In this document: piece by piece, positions 31,357-39,468 of the stretch
Layout of the letters: each line of letters opens with the position of its first letter
How positions within the stretch are numbered: the first letter of the stretch is position 1
Assembly: GCA_046160485.1 (NCBI GenBank)
Contig: JBJXGV010000042.1
Coordinates: 1 to 49,014 of the forward strand
DNA length: 49,014 bases
Source of the DNA: JBJXGV01 sp046160485
GTDB taxonomy: Bacteria; Orphanbacterota; Orphanbacteria; JBJXGV01
Direction: 5' to 3'
Notes under the pieces: model-generated
Databases searched by the model: none
What the model saw: the letters and a program-made list of their open reading frames with translations, nothing else
Told to the model about the DNA's origin: nothing
Translations under genes and position numbers: made by a program

Positions 31357-32397
31357 ATGATTCGGGGAGAACGGCGCAGAGTGCAGATGCAGGTCGGCGT
31401 GGTCGGCGCGGCGCTCGCGATTACTGTCGTGCTTGGCGCCGCGGAGTTCGCGTCCGCGCAATCGTCGCCGGCGCCGCGTTCGTGGCTCGACAAGGCAACG
31501 ACGATGCGTAACGGCGCGCAAAACGCGGCATGGAATCGCGCCGGCGCGCCGGTGCCGCCGGTGCCGCGGCGTGACGGCGCCGCGAGCGCGGCGGACGCGG
31601 TGCGTTGCCGCGAGACCGCGCGCCGCCCGATGCTCGCGCCGGATCGCGCCGTCAGCGAAGCGGGTTGGACGCTCTTCGGCGCCGCGCAAGTCTACGGCCG
31701 CACGACCGTCGTCAAGGCGCGCAGCGCGGTCGACGGCATGTGCCGCCCTCTCGGTTATCAAGTCTTCGTCTTCCACGACGGGAAGTTCGCAGGGACGCTC
31801 TCGCCGATTCCGATGGACGCGCGTACCGACGGCGCGGAGACAATCGTGCGCGTCCTCTCCGAGGAGGAGATCGTCGCAGAGTTCGCGCGCTACGCGCCGG
31901 ACGACGCGCTCTGCTGCCCTTCGGCGACGAGCCGCGTGACATACACCATCGAGCGCACGGGTGACGCGGCGCGCGTACTCGCAACGGAGGCCGTCACGGA
32001 ACGCGCCGATGCCGCGGCCGCGTCGGGCGAAGAGACCGACTCGCCGCTACCGCCGCCCGACACGGCATGGGGGAAAATTGCCGGGACGATCGTGCTCGGC
32101 GAAGGAATCGAGGCGCCGCCGGACGCGATTCTCCGCATCACTGTCCGCAATCTCTCGCAGCCCGACAATCGCGACGCCGTTGTCGCGGAACGCGTGCTCG
32201 CGTGTTGCGACGAGGGCCGCACGCGTTTCGAACTCGAGTACGACCCGCTTCTGATCGAAGATGAGGACGAGTACGCGATTTTCGCGCGCGTCACGGTCGG
32301 CAGCGAGTTGATCCTCTCCACCGGATTTCCCGAGCGCGTCATCAGCGGAGGGCGCCCGCGCCGCGTCGATCTCGTCCTCGCGCGTGTCCCCAGGTAG
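31357..32397 (+). CDS. Secreted protein with LppP/LprE-like and YbaY-like domains
   Basis: A 346-residue protein. ATG 31357 is chosen because AGAGGA lies six bases upstream and a signal peptide follows (V-G-A-A-L-A-I-T-V-V-L-G ... A-S-A-Q). The middle (about 100-205) resembles mycobacterial LppP/LprE lipoproteins, with V-F-V-F-H-D-G-K-F-A-G-T and two Cys pairs (C-R-P-L; C-C). The last 110 residues match the YbaY/YscW-type lipoprotein domain: G-K-I-A-G-T-I-V-L, A-P-P-D-A-I-L-R-I-T-V, F-E-L-E-Y-D-P and V-D-L-V-L-A-R-V-P. Both parts are envelope domains of unclear function; the pairing is unusual. No lipobox Cys is seen. Confidence 0.72.
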   Translation: MIRGERRRVQMQVGVVGAALAITVVLGAAEFASAQSSPAPRSWLDKATTMRNGAQNAAWNRAGAPVPPVPRRDGAASAADAVRCRETARRPMLAPDRAVSEAGWTLFGAAQVYGRTTVVKARSAVDGMCRPLGYQVFVFHDGKFAGTLSPIPMDARTDGAETIVRVLSEEEIVAEFARYAPDDALCCPSATSRVTYTIERTGDAARVLATEAVTERADAAAASGEETDSPLPPPDTAWGKIAGTIVLGEGIEAPPDAILRITVRNLSQPDNRDAVVAERVLACCDEGRTRFELEYDPLLIEDEDEYAIFARVTVGSELILSTGFPERVISGGRPRRVDLVLARVPR

Positions 32398-32435
32398 CGG
32401 CGCGACGGCTCCTAGTAGCGCTCGGACACGCCGCG

Positions 32436-32441
32436 TATAAT
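32436..32441 (+). promoter_or_regulatory. TATAAT -10 box placed for a leaderless transcript
   Basis: A perfect TATAAT ends six bases before the ATG of the next gene, so transcription should begin at or close to the start codon. No Shine-Dalgarno is present, and no clear -35. Confidence 0.5.
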
Positions 32442-32447
32442 CCCGCC

Positions 32448-32723
32448 ATGCAGATCGACTACCTTCCGGGGAGTTTCTGGATCCGAACGGGGCTCGACGA
32501 TCTCGCCGCCGGCGCGATGACCGAAGCCGCGCTGCTCGTACTAGTCGGGGCTCCGCGGCTGCGTCGGATCGGAATCGCCGTTCCCGACATCCGAATTGAC
32601 CGTGTCGAGCACCAACTCTACGCGCTGCTCGCACGTGAGGACACCGACAGCGCGCACTCTCGATACAACGCGCTCATCCGAAGTCTTGTCAGCTTCGAGA
32701 GAGCCGCTGAGTGCGGCGGCTAG
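32448..32723 (+). CDS. Small partner protein of nucleotidyltransferase module
   Basis: A 91-residue protein from ATG 32448. I do not recognise a named family. It begins M-Q-I-D-Y-L-P-G-S-F-W-I-R and ends in a helix with H-S-R-Y-N-A-L-I-R-S-L-V-S-F-E-R-A-A-E, suggesting a small helical partner. It overlaps the DUF6036-like gene by 13 bases, so the two are translated together. This layout, a small gene followed by a nucleotidyltransferase, is typical of toxin-antitoxin-like pairs. It probably uses a leaderless message. Confidence 0.6.
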   Translation: MQIDYLPGSFWIRTGLDDLAAGAMTEAALLVLVGAPRLRRIGIAVPDIRIDRVEHQLYALLAREDTDSAHSRYNALIRSLVSFERAAECGG

Positions 32724-33238
32724 TCGAAGCGGAGCGGATCGCCCAATTCATGCGGGCGCTCGGTGAAACGGCGTCGCACGAGACGCGCGTCTATTTTACC
32801 GGCGGCGTCAGCGCCGTGCTCATGGGCTGGCGGCACTCGACGATCGACCTCGACATCGAAATTGTTCCCGAACGCGATGACATTCTCCGCGCCATCCCGG
32901 CGCTGAAGGAGCAACTCGAAATCAACGTCGAGCTCGCCGCGCCGTCTCACTTCATTCCCGCACTTCCAGGGTGGGAAGATCGGAGTGTGTTCATCGGGAA
33001 GGAAGGACCCGTCGCGTTTCACCACTACGATTTCTACGCGCAAGCCCTCGCAAAGATCGAGCGCGGCCATGAACAGGACCGCGGTGATGTCGCGGCAATG
33101 CTGGCGCATCACCTCGTCGAACCCGGTCGACTCCGTACACTCTTCAACGCGATCGAGCCGGAGTTGTATCGCTATCCGGCGATCAATCCCGAGTCGCTCC
33201 GCCGCGCAGTCGATCGAGCAATCGATGGGAGCGCGTAG
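32711..33238 (+). CDS. DUF6036-type nucleotidyltransferase
   Basis: A 175-residue protein starting with GTG 32711 inside the small partner gene. Nucleotidyltransferase-like features: V-Y-F-T-G-G-V-S-A-V-L-M-G-W-R near residue 28 and S-T-I-D-L-D-I-E-I (D-x-D metal pair) near residue 43, followed by E-I-N-V-E-L-A-A. A late D-R-G-D-V-A-A-M-L segment is common in this group. Such proteins are found in AbiEii/MNT-like toxin-antitoxin pairs; an actual toxin role here is inferred. Its stop abuts the ispF stop directly with no gap. Confidence 0.75.
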   Translation: MRRLVEAERIAQFMRALGETASHETRVYFTGGVSAVLMGWRHSTIDLDIEIVPERDDILRAIPALKEQLEINVELAAPSHFIPALPGWEDRSVFIGKEGPVAFHHYDFYAQALAKIERGHEQDRGDVAAMLAHHLVEPGRLRTLFNAIEPELYRYPAINPESLRRAVDRAIDGSA

Positions 33239-33820
33239 CTAGTCCTCGTCGAAGATGAATTCGGCGACGTTGGCGACGGCCATCGCGGCGATGCCTTCGC
33301 CGCGGCCGATCCAGCCCATGCCTTCTTGCGTCGTCGCCTTCACGGAGATCGCGGTCGCGTCGACGCCGAGCGCCGCGGCGATCGTCTCGCGCATCATGCT
33401 GAAGTAGGGCGACACGTGAGGCTCCTCGGCGATCAGCGTCGCGTCGATCTGCACCGGCATAAAACCCGCGCCTTCCAGCATGAGGCACGTCTCCTCGAGC
33501 AGCGCGAGCGACGACGCGTTGAGAAACGCCGGATCGGAATTCGGGAAGTGCTGGCCAATGTCGCCGAGCGCCGCGGCGCCGAGTAGCGCATCCATGATCG
33601 CGTGAAGCAGCACGTCGGCATCCGAGTGGCCGGCGAGCCCGCGCGACGATTCGATCAACACGCCGCCCAACACGAGCCGCCGCCCCTCGGCGAATCGATG
33701 CGCGTCGTAGCCGATGCCGAAACGCGGGCGCGAGCGCTCCTCCGGCGGTTTCCGCTTCACCGTCGTCTTTCTTGCCGCGGCCCGCGGCGTGTTCCCATCG
33801 GTCGACTTGTTCTCCTTCAC
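33239..33820 (-). CDS. ispF: 2-C-methyl-D-erythritol 2,4-cyclodiphosphate synthase
   Basis: A 193-residue protein. GTG 33820 overlaps the ispD stop as GTGA and follows GGAGGG. A 32-residue Lys/Arg-rich extension precedes the IspF fold. Zinc ligands are clear in G-I-G-Y-D39-A-H41-R-F and in the segment A-G-H-S-D-A-D-V-L-L-H73-A. The T-T-Q-E-G-M-G end motif is present. It acts in the non-mevalonate isoprenoid pathway, directly after IspD. Confidence 0.96.
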   Translation of the reverse strand: MKENKSTDGNTPRAAARKTTVKRKPPEERSRPRFGIGYDAHRFAEGRRLVLGGVLIESSRGLAGHSDADVLLHAIMDALLGAAALGDIGQHFPNSDPAFLNASSLALLEETCLMLEGAGFMPVQIDATLIAEEPHVSPYFSMMRETIAAALGVDATAISVKATTQEGMGWIGRGEGIAAMAVANVAEFIFDED

Positions 33821-34599
33821 CGGCCCTCCCCCTTTGCGTGACGCGCCGCGAGAATCGCCTCCGCGAGGAAGAGATCGTCTGGCGTCGTGATCTTGATGTT
33901 GTGTGTCTCCCCTTCGACGATCGCGACCACGCCGCCGTTCCGCTCGACGAGCGATGCGCAGTCGGGGGCGTCGATGTTGTCGCGCTCGGCGCGCGCGAGC
34001 GCGTCGACGAGCGTGCGCTGGCCGAACGCCTGCGGCGTTTGCACGGCCCAAAGCCGCGCGCGGTCGATCGTCTCCTCGACCGTGATCTGCGCGGCCGTCG
34101 TGCTCGCGGCGCCCGCATCGGCGGCGGCGGCCTGCGCGGGTTCCGCGACGCGCGCGCGCTTCACGGTATCCGCGACGCGCAGCGCGGGAATCGCGGCGCC
34201 GGTCGCGCCGGCCGCGGCGAGCACGCGCGCGACGAGCGCCGGCGTCGCGAGCGGCCGCACCGCGTCGTGCACGAGAATCCAATCGACGTTCGCGGGAACG
34301 GCGGCGAGGCCGAGGCGTACCGACTCGGCGCGCGTCGCGCCGCCCGCGACGACCGCGGCGACGCGATCGACGCCGAACGCCTGCGCGATCTCGCGCCGCG
34401 CGAAATCTTCACGCCCGCGCGGCACGACCAGAACGATCGACGCAATCTCCGGAGACGACTGCATCGCGAGCGCGGTGCGCGCCACGATCGGCATGCCGCC
34501 AAGCGAAAGGAACTGCTTCTCGACGGCGCCGGGAAGCCGCGTTCCGCTTCCGCCGCCAACGATGATGCACGCCGCGTGGCGTTGCCTCGCCAACGCCAT
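33817..34599 (-). CDS. ispD: 2-C-methyl-D-erythritol 4-phosphate cytidylyltransferase
   Basis: A 260-residue nucleotidyltransferase. ATG 34599 shares one base with the mlaD stop (TGATG). The CTP-binding motif G-G-G-S-G-T-R-L-P-G-A-V-E-K-Q-F is at residues 15-30, followed by H-D-A-V-R-P-L near residue 110 and T-P-Q-A-F near 190. An Ala-rich insertion (about 155-170) is unusual but keeps the frame. It adds CMP to MEP in isoprenoid synthesis. IspDF are separate genes here, translationally coupled. Confidence 0.95.
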   Translation of the reverse strand: MALARQRHAACIIVGGGSGTRLPGAVEKQFLSLGGMPIVARTALAMQSSPEIASIVLVVPRGREDFARREIAQAFGVDRVAAVVAGGATRAESVRLGLAAVPANVDWILVHDAVRPLATPALVARVLAAAGATGAAIPALRVADTVKRARVAEPAQAAAADAGAASTTAAQITVEETIDRARLWAVQTPQAFGQRTLVDALARAERDNIDAPDCASLVERNGGVVAIVEGETHNIKITTPDDLFLAEAILAARHAKGEGR

Positions 34600-35492
34600 C
34601 AGAACACCGAAAAGTTGATGTACTTCTTCGGATTCGCCTGAATGTCGAGGAGGAGTTGATCGAGGTCTTTGACGGTCTTCCGCAGGTCGGTGTAGAGCAT
34701 CTCGTCGTTGGCGAGCTTGCCGATCGTTCCTTCGCCCGCTTCGATGCGCGCCGTGATCGCGTGGAGCGACGCCGACATCGTGCGCAGATCCGTCATCGTG
34801 CTGTCGAGCTGCGCCACGGCCGCCTCGGTGCGATCGACGGTGCGCCCGATCTTGTCGCTGTTCGCCTCGACGACGCCGCGCAACCCGCGCGCCGCCGCGC
34901 CGAAATCGACGACCGCGCTCTCGACGCCGGGCCGCGTGTTCTTCACGAGCGCGTTGAGTTCCGCCGCAAGCTCCGTGCTGTTCGTGATCGCGCGCCGCAC
35001 CATCTCGCGGTTCGTCGAGTCGCCGAGCACGACCTCGAAGTCGTCGACGATGCGACCCAAATCGCTCAGCACGCCGGAGAGCTGCTCCATCGCCTCGGTG
35101 ATCCCGCTCGACGTGGCGCCCTGCACGATCTCGCCGGGCTGCACCACGTCGGGCGACGAACCGAGGCTGATGCTCACGATCTTCGTCCCCATGAGCCCTT
35201 GGTCGGCGACGGTAATCTTCGCGTCGCGGCGGATCTGAGTTCCCGAGTTGATCAAGAGCGAGATGATCACGTCTTGCGCGCGGAGCGAAACCGCTTTGAC
35301 GCGTCCCTGCTTCACGCCGCCGACGAGAACCGGGTCGCCGGGCGCGATGCCCGCGGCGGTCGGGAAGATCGCCTCGATCGTGTAGCCGCGATCGCGCACT
35401 TGCGCCTCGGTGAGCCACACGAGGCCGATCACAAGCCCGACAATCGCCGCGAAGATCACGATTCCGACACGGATTTCTACTGAACGATCCAC
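34599..35492 (-). CDS. mlaD: MlaD-family (MCE-domain) lipid transport protein
   Basis: A 297-residue protein. GTG 35492 follows GAGGAG. One N-terminal helix (about 8-28) is followed by the MCE domain (about 37-115: A-I-F-P-T-A-A-G-I-A-P-G-D-P-V-L-V-G-G and V-A-D-Q-G-L-M-G-T-K-I-V-S-I-S), then a long helical C-terminal part. It should form the periplasmic hexamer that carries phospholipids between the membranes, with MlaE and MlaF encoded just upstream. MlaB and MlaC homologues are not seen here. A promoter-like pair sits in the 114-base gap before it. Confidence 0.92.
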   Translation of the reverse strand: MDRSVEIRVGIVIFAAIVGLVIGLVWLTEAQVRDRGYTIEAIFPTAAGIAPGDPVLVGGVKQGRVKAVSLRAQDVIISLLINSGTQIRRDAKITVADQGLMGTKIVSISLGSSPDVVQPGEIVQGATSSGITEAMEQLSGVLSDLGRIVDDFEVVLGDSTNREMVRRAITNSTELAAELNALVKNTRPGVESAVVDFGAAARGLRGVVEANSDKIGRTVDRTEAAVAQLDSTMTDLRTMSASLHAITARIEAGEGTIGKLANDEMLYTDLRKTVKDLDQLLLDIQANPKKYINFSVF

Positions 35493-35559
35493 TCGTACTC
35501 CTCGGGTTTTCGCCGCGCCGAACGCTCGCCCCGCGCGCCGCTATCTTTCAAGAGCCGTC

Positions 35560-35589
35560 AGTATATATCGCCGTCGCGGCGCCCGTCAT
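35560..35589 (-). promoter_or_regulatory. Candidate internal promoter before mlaD
   Basis: On the minus strand ATGACG (35589-35584) and TATACT (35565-35560) are separated by 18 bases, in the only long gap (114 bases) of the operon. It could set mlaD-ispD-ispF apart from the genes upstream. Confidence 0.45.
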
Positions 35590-35606
35590 GCGCGCATCGC
35601 ACCGCG

Positions 35607-36344
35607 CTAGATCTCGTCGTCGCCGCCCGTCACGAAATTGCTGACGATCGGGTTGTCCGTCGCCTGCGTTTCCTCGACGCTGCCGCGGAAAATGACCTTG
35701 CCCTCGTGAAGCATCGCGATCGAGTCGGCGATCTTAAACGCGCTCTTCATGTCGTGCGTCACCGTGATCGACGTGACCTTGTATTTCTCGCGAAGCGACA
35801 CGATAAGATCGTTGATCACGTCGCCTGATATCGGGTCGAGACCGGTCGTCGGCTCGTCGTAGAGCATGTACTCGGGATTCATCGCCAGCGCGCGCGCCAG
35901 GCCGACGCGCTTTCGCATCCCGCCCGAGAGCGCCGCCGGCTTGAGGTCGACGATCGTCTCGTCGAGCGCGACGTGCTCGAGCCGCTCCTTCACGATCGCG
36001 CGAGTCTCTCTCTCGGATTTCTTCGTGTGCTCGCGCAGACCGAGCGCGATGTTCTCGCCCACCGTCATGGAGTCGAAAAGCGCCGCGCCCTGGAAGAGCA
36101 TCCCGAATCGCGTGCGAAGCGCGAAGAGATCTCGCCTGCGCAGCGCGGTGACCTCGAGATCGTCGACCCAGATGCGCCCCGCGTCGGGCTTGAGCAGGCC
36201 GATCAAAAGTTTGAGAAGCACGCTCTTGCCGCCGCCGCTCTTTCCGATGACGACGAGCGATTCCCCCTTCTCGATTTGGAGATCGACGCCGGTCAAGACC
36301 GGCTTGCCGCGAAATGCCTTCCGAACTCCCTCGATGCGGATCAT
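35607..36344 (-). CDS. mlaF: MlaF-type ABC transporter ATP-binding protein
   Basis: A 245-residue ATPase. ATG 36344 overlaps the mlaE stop (ATGA); the frame continuing upstream is shadow. Walker A is G-K-S-G-G-G-K-S at residues 34-41, the signature is L-S-G-G-M, Walker B lies in Y-M-L-Y-D-E-P-T-T-G-L-D, and the switch His is in T-V-T-H-D. It powers retrograde or anterograde phospholipid transport with MlaE and MlaD. Confidence 0.96.
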   Translation of the reverse strand: MIRIEGVRKAFRGKPVLTGVDLQIEKGESLVVIGKSGGGKSVLLKLLIGLLKPDAGRIWVDDLEVTALRRRDLFALRTRFGMLFQGAALFDSMTVGENIALGLREHTKKSERETRAIVKERLEHVALDETIVDLKPAALSGGMRKRVGLARALAMNPEYMLYDEPTTGLDPISGDVINDLIVSLREKYKVTSITVTHDMKSAFKIADSIAMLHEGKVIFRGSVEETQATDNPIVSNFVTGGDDEI

Positions 36345-37126
36345 ACGAAGATGAACTGGAAGAGGATCGAGGCGATGAAGTAGTCCATGACGAGGACGAG
36401 AAGGCACGAAGAGACGACGGCCTGAGTCGTCGACTTGCCGACGCCCTCGGCGCCGCCTTCCGTGCGCAGACCGAAGAAACAACCCATGAGCGCCATGATG
36501 AAGCCGAACACCGCGGCCTTGATCAGCCCGCCGGCGACGTCTTCGATCTTGAAGAAGAGGCGCAGTCCCGACACGAACGTGTGCGTCGTCAGGTCGAGCG
36601 TGAAGTAGGCGACGACGTATGCGCCGAAGATCGCGACAATGTCGGCGAAGATCGTGAGCACGGGAAGCATGATGACCATCGCGACGACGCGCGGAAGAAC
36701 GAGGAAGCGCGTCGGATCGATCGCCATCGTTTCGAGCGCGTCGAGTTGCTCGGTCACCCGCATCGTGCCGATCTCGGCGGCGGCGCTCGCACCGACTCGG
36801 CCGCCGACGACGAGTGCCGTAAGCACCGGGCCCAGCTCGATCACGACGGAGCGGCAGACGACCGTGCCGAGAAAGATGAGCGACACCCAGCCTTGAAATT
36901 GATACGCGGCCTGCACGGCGGTCACGGCGCCCGTGAACGCGGCGGTGATGAGAACAAGCGGGAGCGATTGGACGCCCATCTGCATCATCTGGACGAACGT
37001 GAGGTGCACGCTGCGCGGAAGCTGCGGCAGCGCCGCGATGAGATTGCGAAGAAGGATGCCGAGCTCGCCGAGCATTTGCAGGCCGCCGAGAGTGTCGGCG
37101 CCGATCTTCGCGAAGAATCTGCTCAC
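36341..37126 (-). CDS. mlaE: MlaE-type ABC transporter permease
   Basis: A 261-residue permease with about five or six helices. GTG 37126 lies 13 bases after dnaB. Family signatures: G-V-Q-S-L-P-L-V-L-I-T-A-A-F-T-G, E-L-G-P-V-L-T-A-L-V-V-G-G-R-V-G-A-S-A-A-A-E-I-G and M-R-V-T-E-Q-L-D-A-L. It forms the inner-membrane channel of the phospholipid transport system with MlaF and MlaD. Confidence 0.96.
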   Translation of the reverse strand: MSRFFAKIGADTLGGLQMLGELGILLRNLIAALPQLPRSVHLTFVQMMQMGVQSLPLVLITAAFTGAVTAVQAAYQFQGWVSLIFLGTVVCRSVVIELGPVLTALVVGGRVGASAAAEIGTMRVTEQLDALETMAIDPTRFLVLPRVVAMVIMLPVLTIFADIVAIFGAYVVAYFTLDLTTHTFVSGLRLFFKIEDVAGGLIKAAVFGFIMALMGCFFGLRTEGGAEGVGKSTTQAVVSSCLLVLVMDYFIASILFQFIFV

Positions 37127-37139
37127 GCGCGCGGTTGCC

Positions 37140-38513
37140 TCACGCGTCGTCCGCGCCGCCCACTCCCATCGCGACGCGGCCGCTCCAGTTCTCGAAGCGT
37201 GTGTACGGCTTCATGAACGCGAGCCTCACCGTGCCGACGGGGCCGTTACGCTGCTTGCCGATGATGATCTCAGCGACCGTGTCGTCGACGACGACCTCGG
37301 GATCATTCGACCAGCGGCGGAAAACGAAGAGCACAAGATCTGCGTCCTGCTCGATGGCGCCCGACTCGCGAAGGTCGGAGAGCTGCGGGCGCTGGTCCTT
37401 GCCGCGTTGCTCGACCGCGCGCGAAAGCTGCGAGAGCGCGATCACCGGCACGCCGATCTCCTTCGCGAGCGCCTTGAGCGAGCGCGAAATCTGCGCGATC
37501 TCCTGCTGGCGATTCTCGGGGCGTCCCGAGCCGCGCAGAAGCTGAAGGTAGTCGACGATGATGAGGCCGAGATCGACCTGATCGTGGAGGCGGCGCGCCT
37601 TCGCGCGCAACTCGAGGATCGAGAGCGCGGCGCTGTCATCGATGTAGAGCGGCGCCTCGGCGAGAACGCTCGCCGCGACGGTAAGCATCGGCCACTCGTC
37701 GTCGCGCAGGTACCCGGTGCGGAGGCGGTGCGCGTCGACACGCGCCTCGCTGCAGAGAAGGCGCTGTACGAGCTGCTCCTTCGACATCTCGAGACTGAAA
37801 ACGCCGACCGGTTTGCGCTGTTCGACTGCGACGTGCTGCGCGATGTTGAGCGCGAACGATGTCTTCCCGGTCGAAGGGCGCCCGGCGACGATCACCAGAT
37901 CGCCCGCCTGAAATCCGGAAGTCATCGCGTCGAGATCGACGAAGCCCGACGCCTGCCCCATCATGTGCGACTTGTCGTCGTAGAGACGCTGAATCGTCTC
38001 GAACGTGCCGCGCAAAATGTCCTTGATCGGGAGAAATCCCTGGCGAAGCCGGCTCTCGGAGATCTCGAAGATCGCCTTCTCGGCGGCGTCGAGCATTTCG
38101 CTCACGTCCTCGCGCGCCTCGTAGCCGCGCGTCGCGATCGCCGTCGCCGCGTGAATGAGGCGCCGCTGGATCGCGCGCTCGAGCACGACACGCGCGTGGC
38201 TCTCGACGTTCGCGGACGTCGCGACGCTGTCGAGAAGCGTCGAGAGGTAGTACGCGCCGCCGACGCCGTCGAGTTCGCCGCGCCGCTTGAGTTCCTCGAC
38301 GACAAGCACCGCCGACGGCGATTCGTTGCGCTCGAAGAGCCCGACGATCGCTCGGAAGACACGCTTGTTCTTCTCCGCGTAGAAACACGCGTCGTTCAAA
38401 ATTTCAAGAACGCGCGGCACCGCTTCCTTGTCGAGAAGCATCGCGCCGATGACGGCGACCTCGGCGTCTTCGGAGTGCGGAAGCGTTTTTTCAAGCAGCG
38501 TGAGCTTGTCCAT
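37140..38513 (-). CDS. dnaB: Replicative DNA helicase DnaB
   Basis: A 457-residue RecA-type hexameric helicase. ATG 38513 (M-D-K-L-T-L-L) follows AGAGG; the longer frame is rejected. The N-terminal primase-interaction domain (P-H-S-E-D-A-E-V-A-V-I-G-A-M-L) precedes the ATPase. Walker A G-R-P-S-T-G-K-T-S is at residues 211-219, Walker B is in L-I-I-V-D-Y-L-Q-L-L, and the DnaB signature S-Q-L-S-R-A-V-E-Q-R follows. It unwinds the fork. It is placed between a uracil-DNA glycosylase gene and the Mla genes. Confidence 0.97.
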   Translation of the reverse strand: MDKLTLLEKTLPHSEDAEVAVIGAMLLDKEAVPRVLEILNDACFYAEKNKRVFRAIVGLFERNESPSAVLVVEELKRRGELDGVGGAYYLSTLLDSVATSANVESHARVVLERAIQRRLIHAATAIATRGYEAREDVSEMLDAAEKAIFEISESRLRQGFLPIKDILRGTFETIQRLYDDKSHMMGQASGFVDLDAMTSGFQAGDLVIVAGRPSTGKTSFALNIAQHVAVEQRKPVGVFSLEMSKEQLVQRLLCSEARVDAHRLRTGYLRDDEWPMLTVAASVLAEAPLYIDDSAALSILELRAKARRLHDQVDLGLIIVDYLQLLRGSGRPENRQQEIAQISRSLKALAKEIGVPVIALSQLSRAVEQRGKDQRPQLSDLRESGAIEQDADLVLFVFRRWSNDPEVVVDDTVAEIIIGKQRNGPVGTVRLAFMKPYTRFENWSGRVAMGVGGADDA

Positions 38514-38523
38514 GACGTGACCT

Positions 38524-39468
38524 CTAAGTGAGCTGGCCGGCGGGATTCGGTGGCGAGGCGAGGCGGTCGAGTTCGGCGCGCACACGCTTCATGTCTTCCC
38601 ACGTCGGCCGTTTGTACGTCGGATACCGGAGGAGTGCGGAGGGATGATACGTCGGGATGACGGGAATCCCTTCCCAAAAATACGTGCCGCCGCGAAGCTG
38701 CGAGAGCGACGAGGCGCGGCCCGTCAGGAGTTGCGCCGCGAAACGCCCAAGCGCGACGATCAGCCGCGGCGCGATCGTGCGAATCTGTTCCGCGAGGTAC
38801 GGTTTGCACGACTCGACCTCGTGCGGCTCCGGGTCGCGATTTCCGGGCGGGCGGCACTTCAGAACGTTCGCGATGTAGACCTCTTCGCGTCGAAGCTGAA
38901 TCGCGGCGAGAATCTTCGTGAGGAGTTCGCCGGCCGCGCCGACGAAGGGCACGCCCTGCAAGTCTTCTTCGCGGCCTGGCGCTTCGCCGACGAGCATAAG
39001 ATCGGCGGTCGCGCTGCCGGAGCCGAAAACGAATCGCGTGCGCGAATAGCCGAGCTGGCACGAGACGCAGTCTTTGATTTCGTCGTGGAATGCGGCGAGG
39101 CGGTCGGCGCTATCGACCGGGCGCGCTGGCGGTGCGACGGATTCGGCGCGCGCGACCGGCAAAACTTGCGCGGCGATGACGCGCGCCGCGTGTGTCGCGT
39201 GTGTCGCGTGTGTCGCGTCTGTCGCCTCTGTCGCATCGCTCGGCGCGGTGATCGGCGCGGCTGTCGGGAGCGCGGTCACGAACGCCGGGGTCGCGATGCC
39301 GGCCGTGCGCACCGCCGGGGCCGCGCCCTTCGCGCCAAGCGCGCCCATCGGCAGAAAAACGAAACGCTCGACCTCGGCACGCGCGCGCAGATACGACGCG
39401 CACTCCGCGAGAAGTTCGGGCGGCATCGCGAACTCACGGCCGGGCGCGCCGTCGCGCGCGCCGCTCAT
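38524..39468 (-). CDS. Family 4 uracil-DNA glycosylase
   Basis: A 314-residue protein, larger than the roughly 200 residues usual for the family. ATG 39468 overlaps the coaBC stop as ATGA. The N-terminal 125 residues are a variable Ala/Thr/Pro linker with an odd T-H-A-T-H-A-T-H repeat. The core has iron-sulphur ligands C134, C137, C205 and C221, the catalytic loop G-E-A-P-G-R-E-E-D at 161-169 and the late H-P-S-A-L-L-R motif. It removes uracil from DNA, a job linked to cytosine deamination in GC-rich genomes. Confidence 0.93.
   Translation of the reverse strand: MSGARDGAPGREFAMPPELLAECASYLRARAEVERFVFLPMGALGAKGAAPAVRTAGIATPAFVTALPTAAPITAPSDATEATDATHATHATHAARVIAAQVLPVARAESVAPPARPVDSADRLAAFHDEIKDCVSCQLGYSRTRFVFGSGSATADLMLVGEAPGREEDLQGVPFVGAAGELLTKILAAIQLRREEVYIANVLKCRPPGNRDPEPHEVESCKPYLAEQIRTIAPRLIVALGRFAAQLLTGRASSLSQLRGGTYFWEGIPVIPTYHPSALLRYPTYKRPTWEDMKRVRAELDRLASPPNPAGQLT
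39191..39235. repeat. Five-copy 9-bp tandem repeat inside the uracil-DNA glycosylase gene
   Basis: Unit TGTGTCGCG occurs three times perfectly (39191-39217), followed by two degenerate copies. The 9-bp period keeps frame and encodes tandem A-T-H or A-T-D/E triplets in the linker. It could vary in copy number by slippage without frameshift. Confidence 0.85.
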
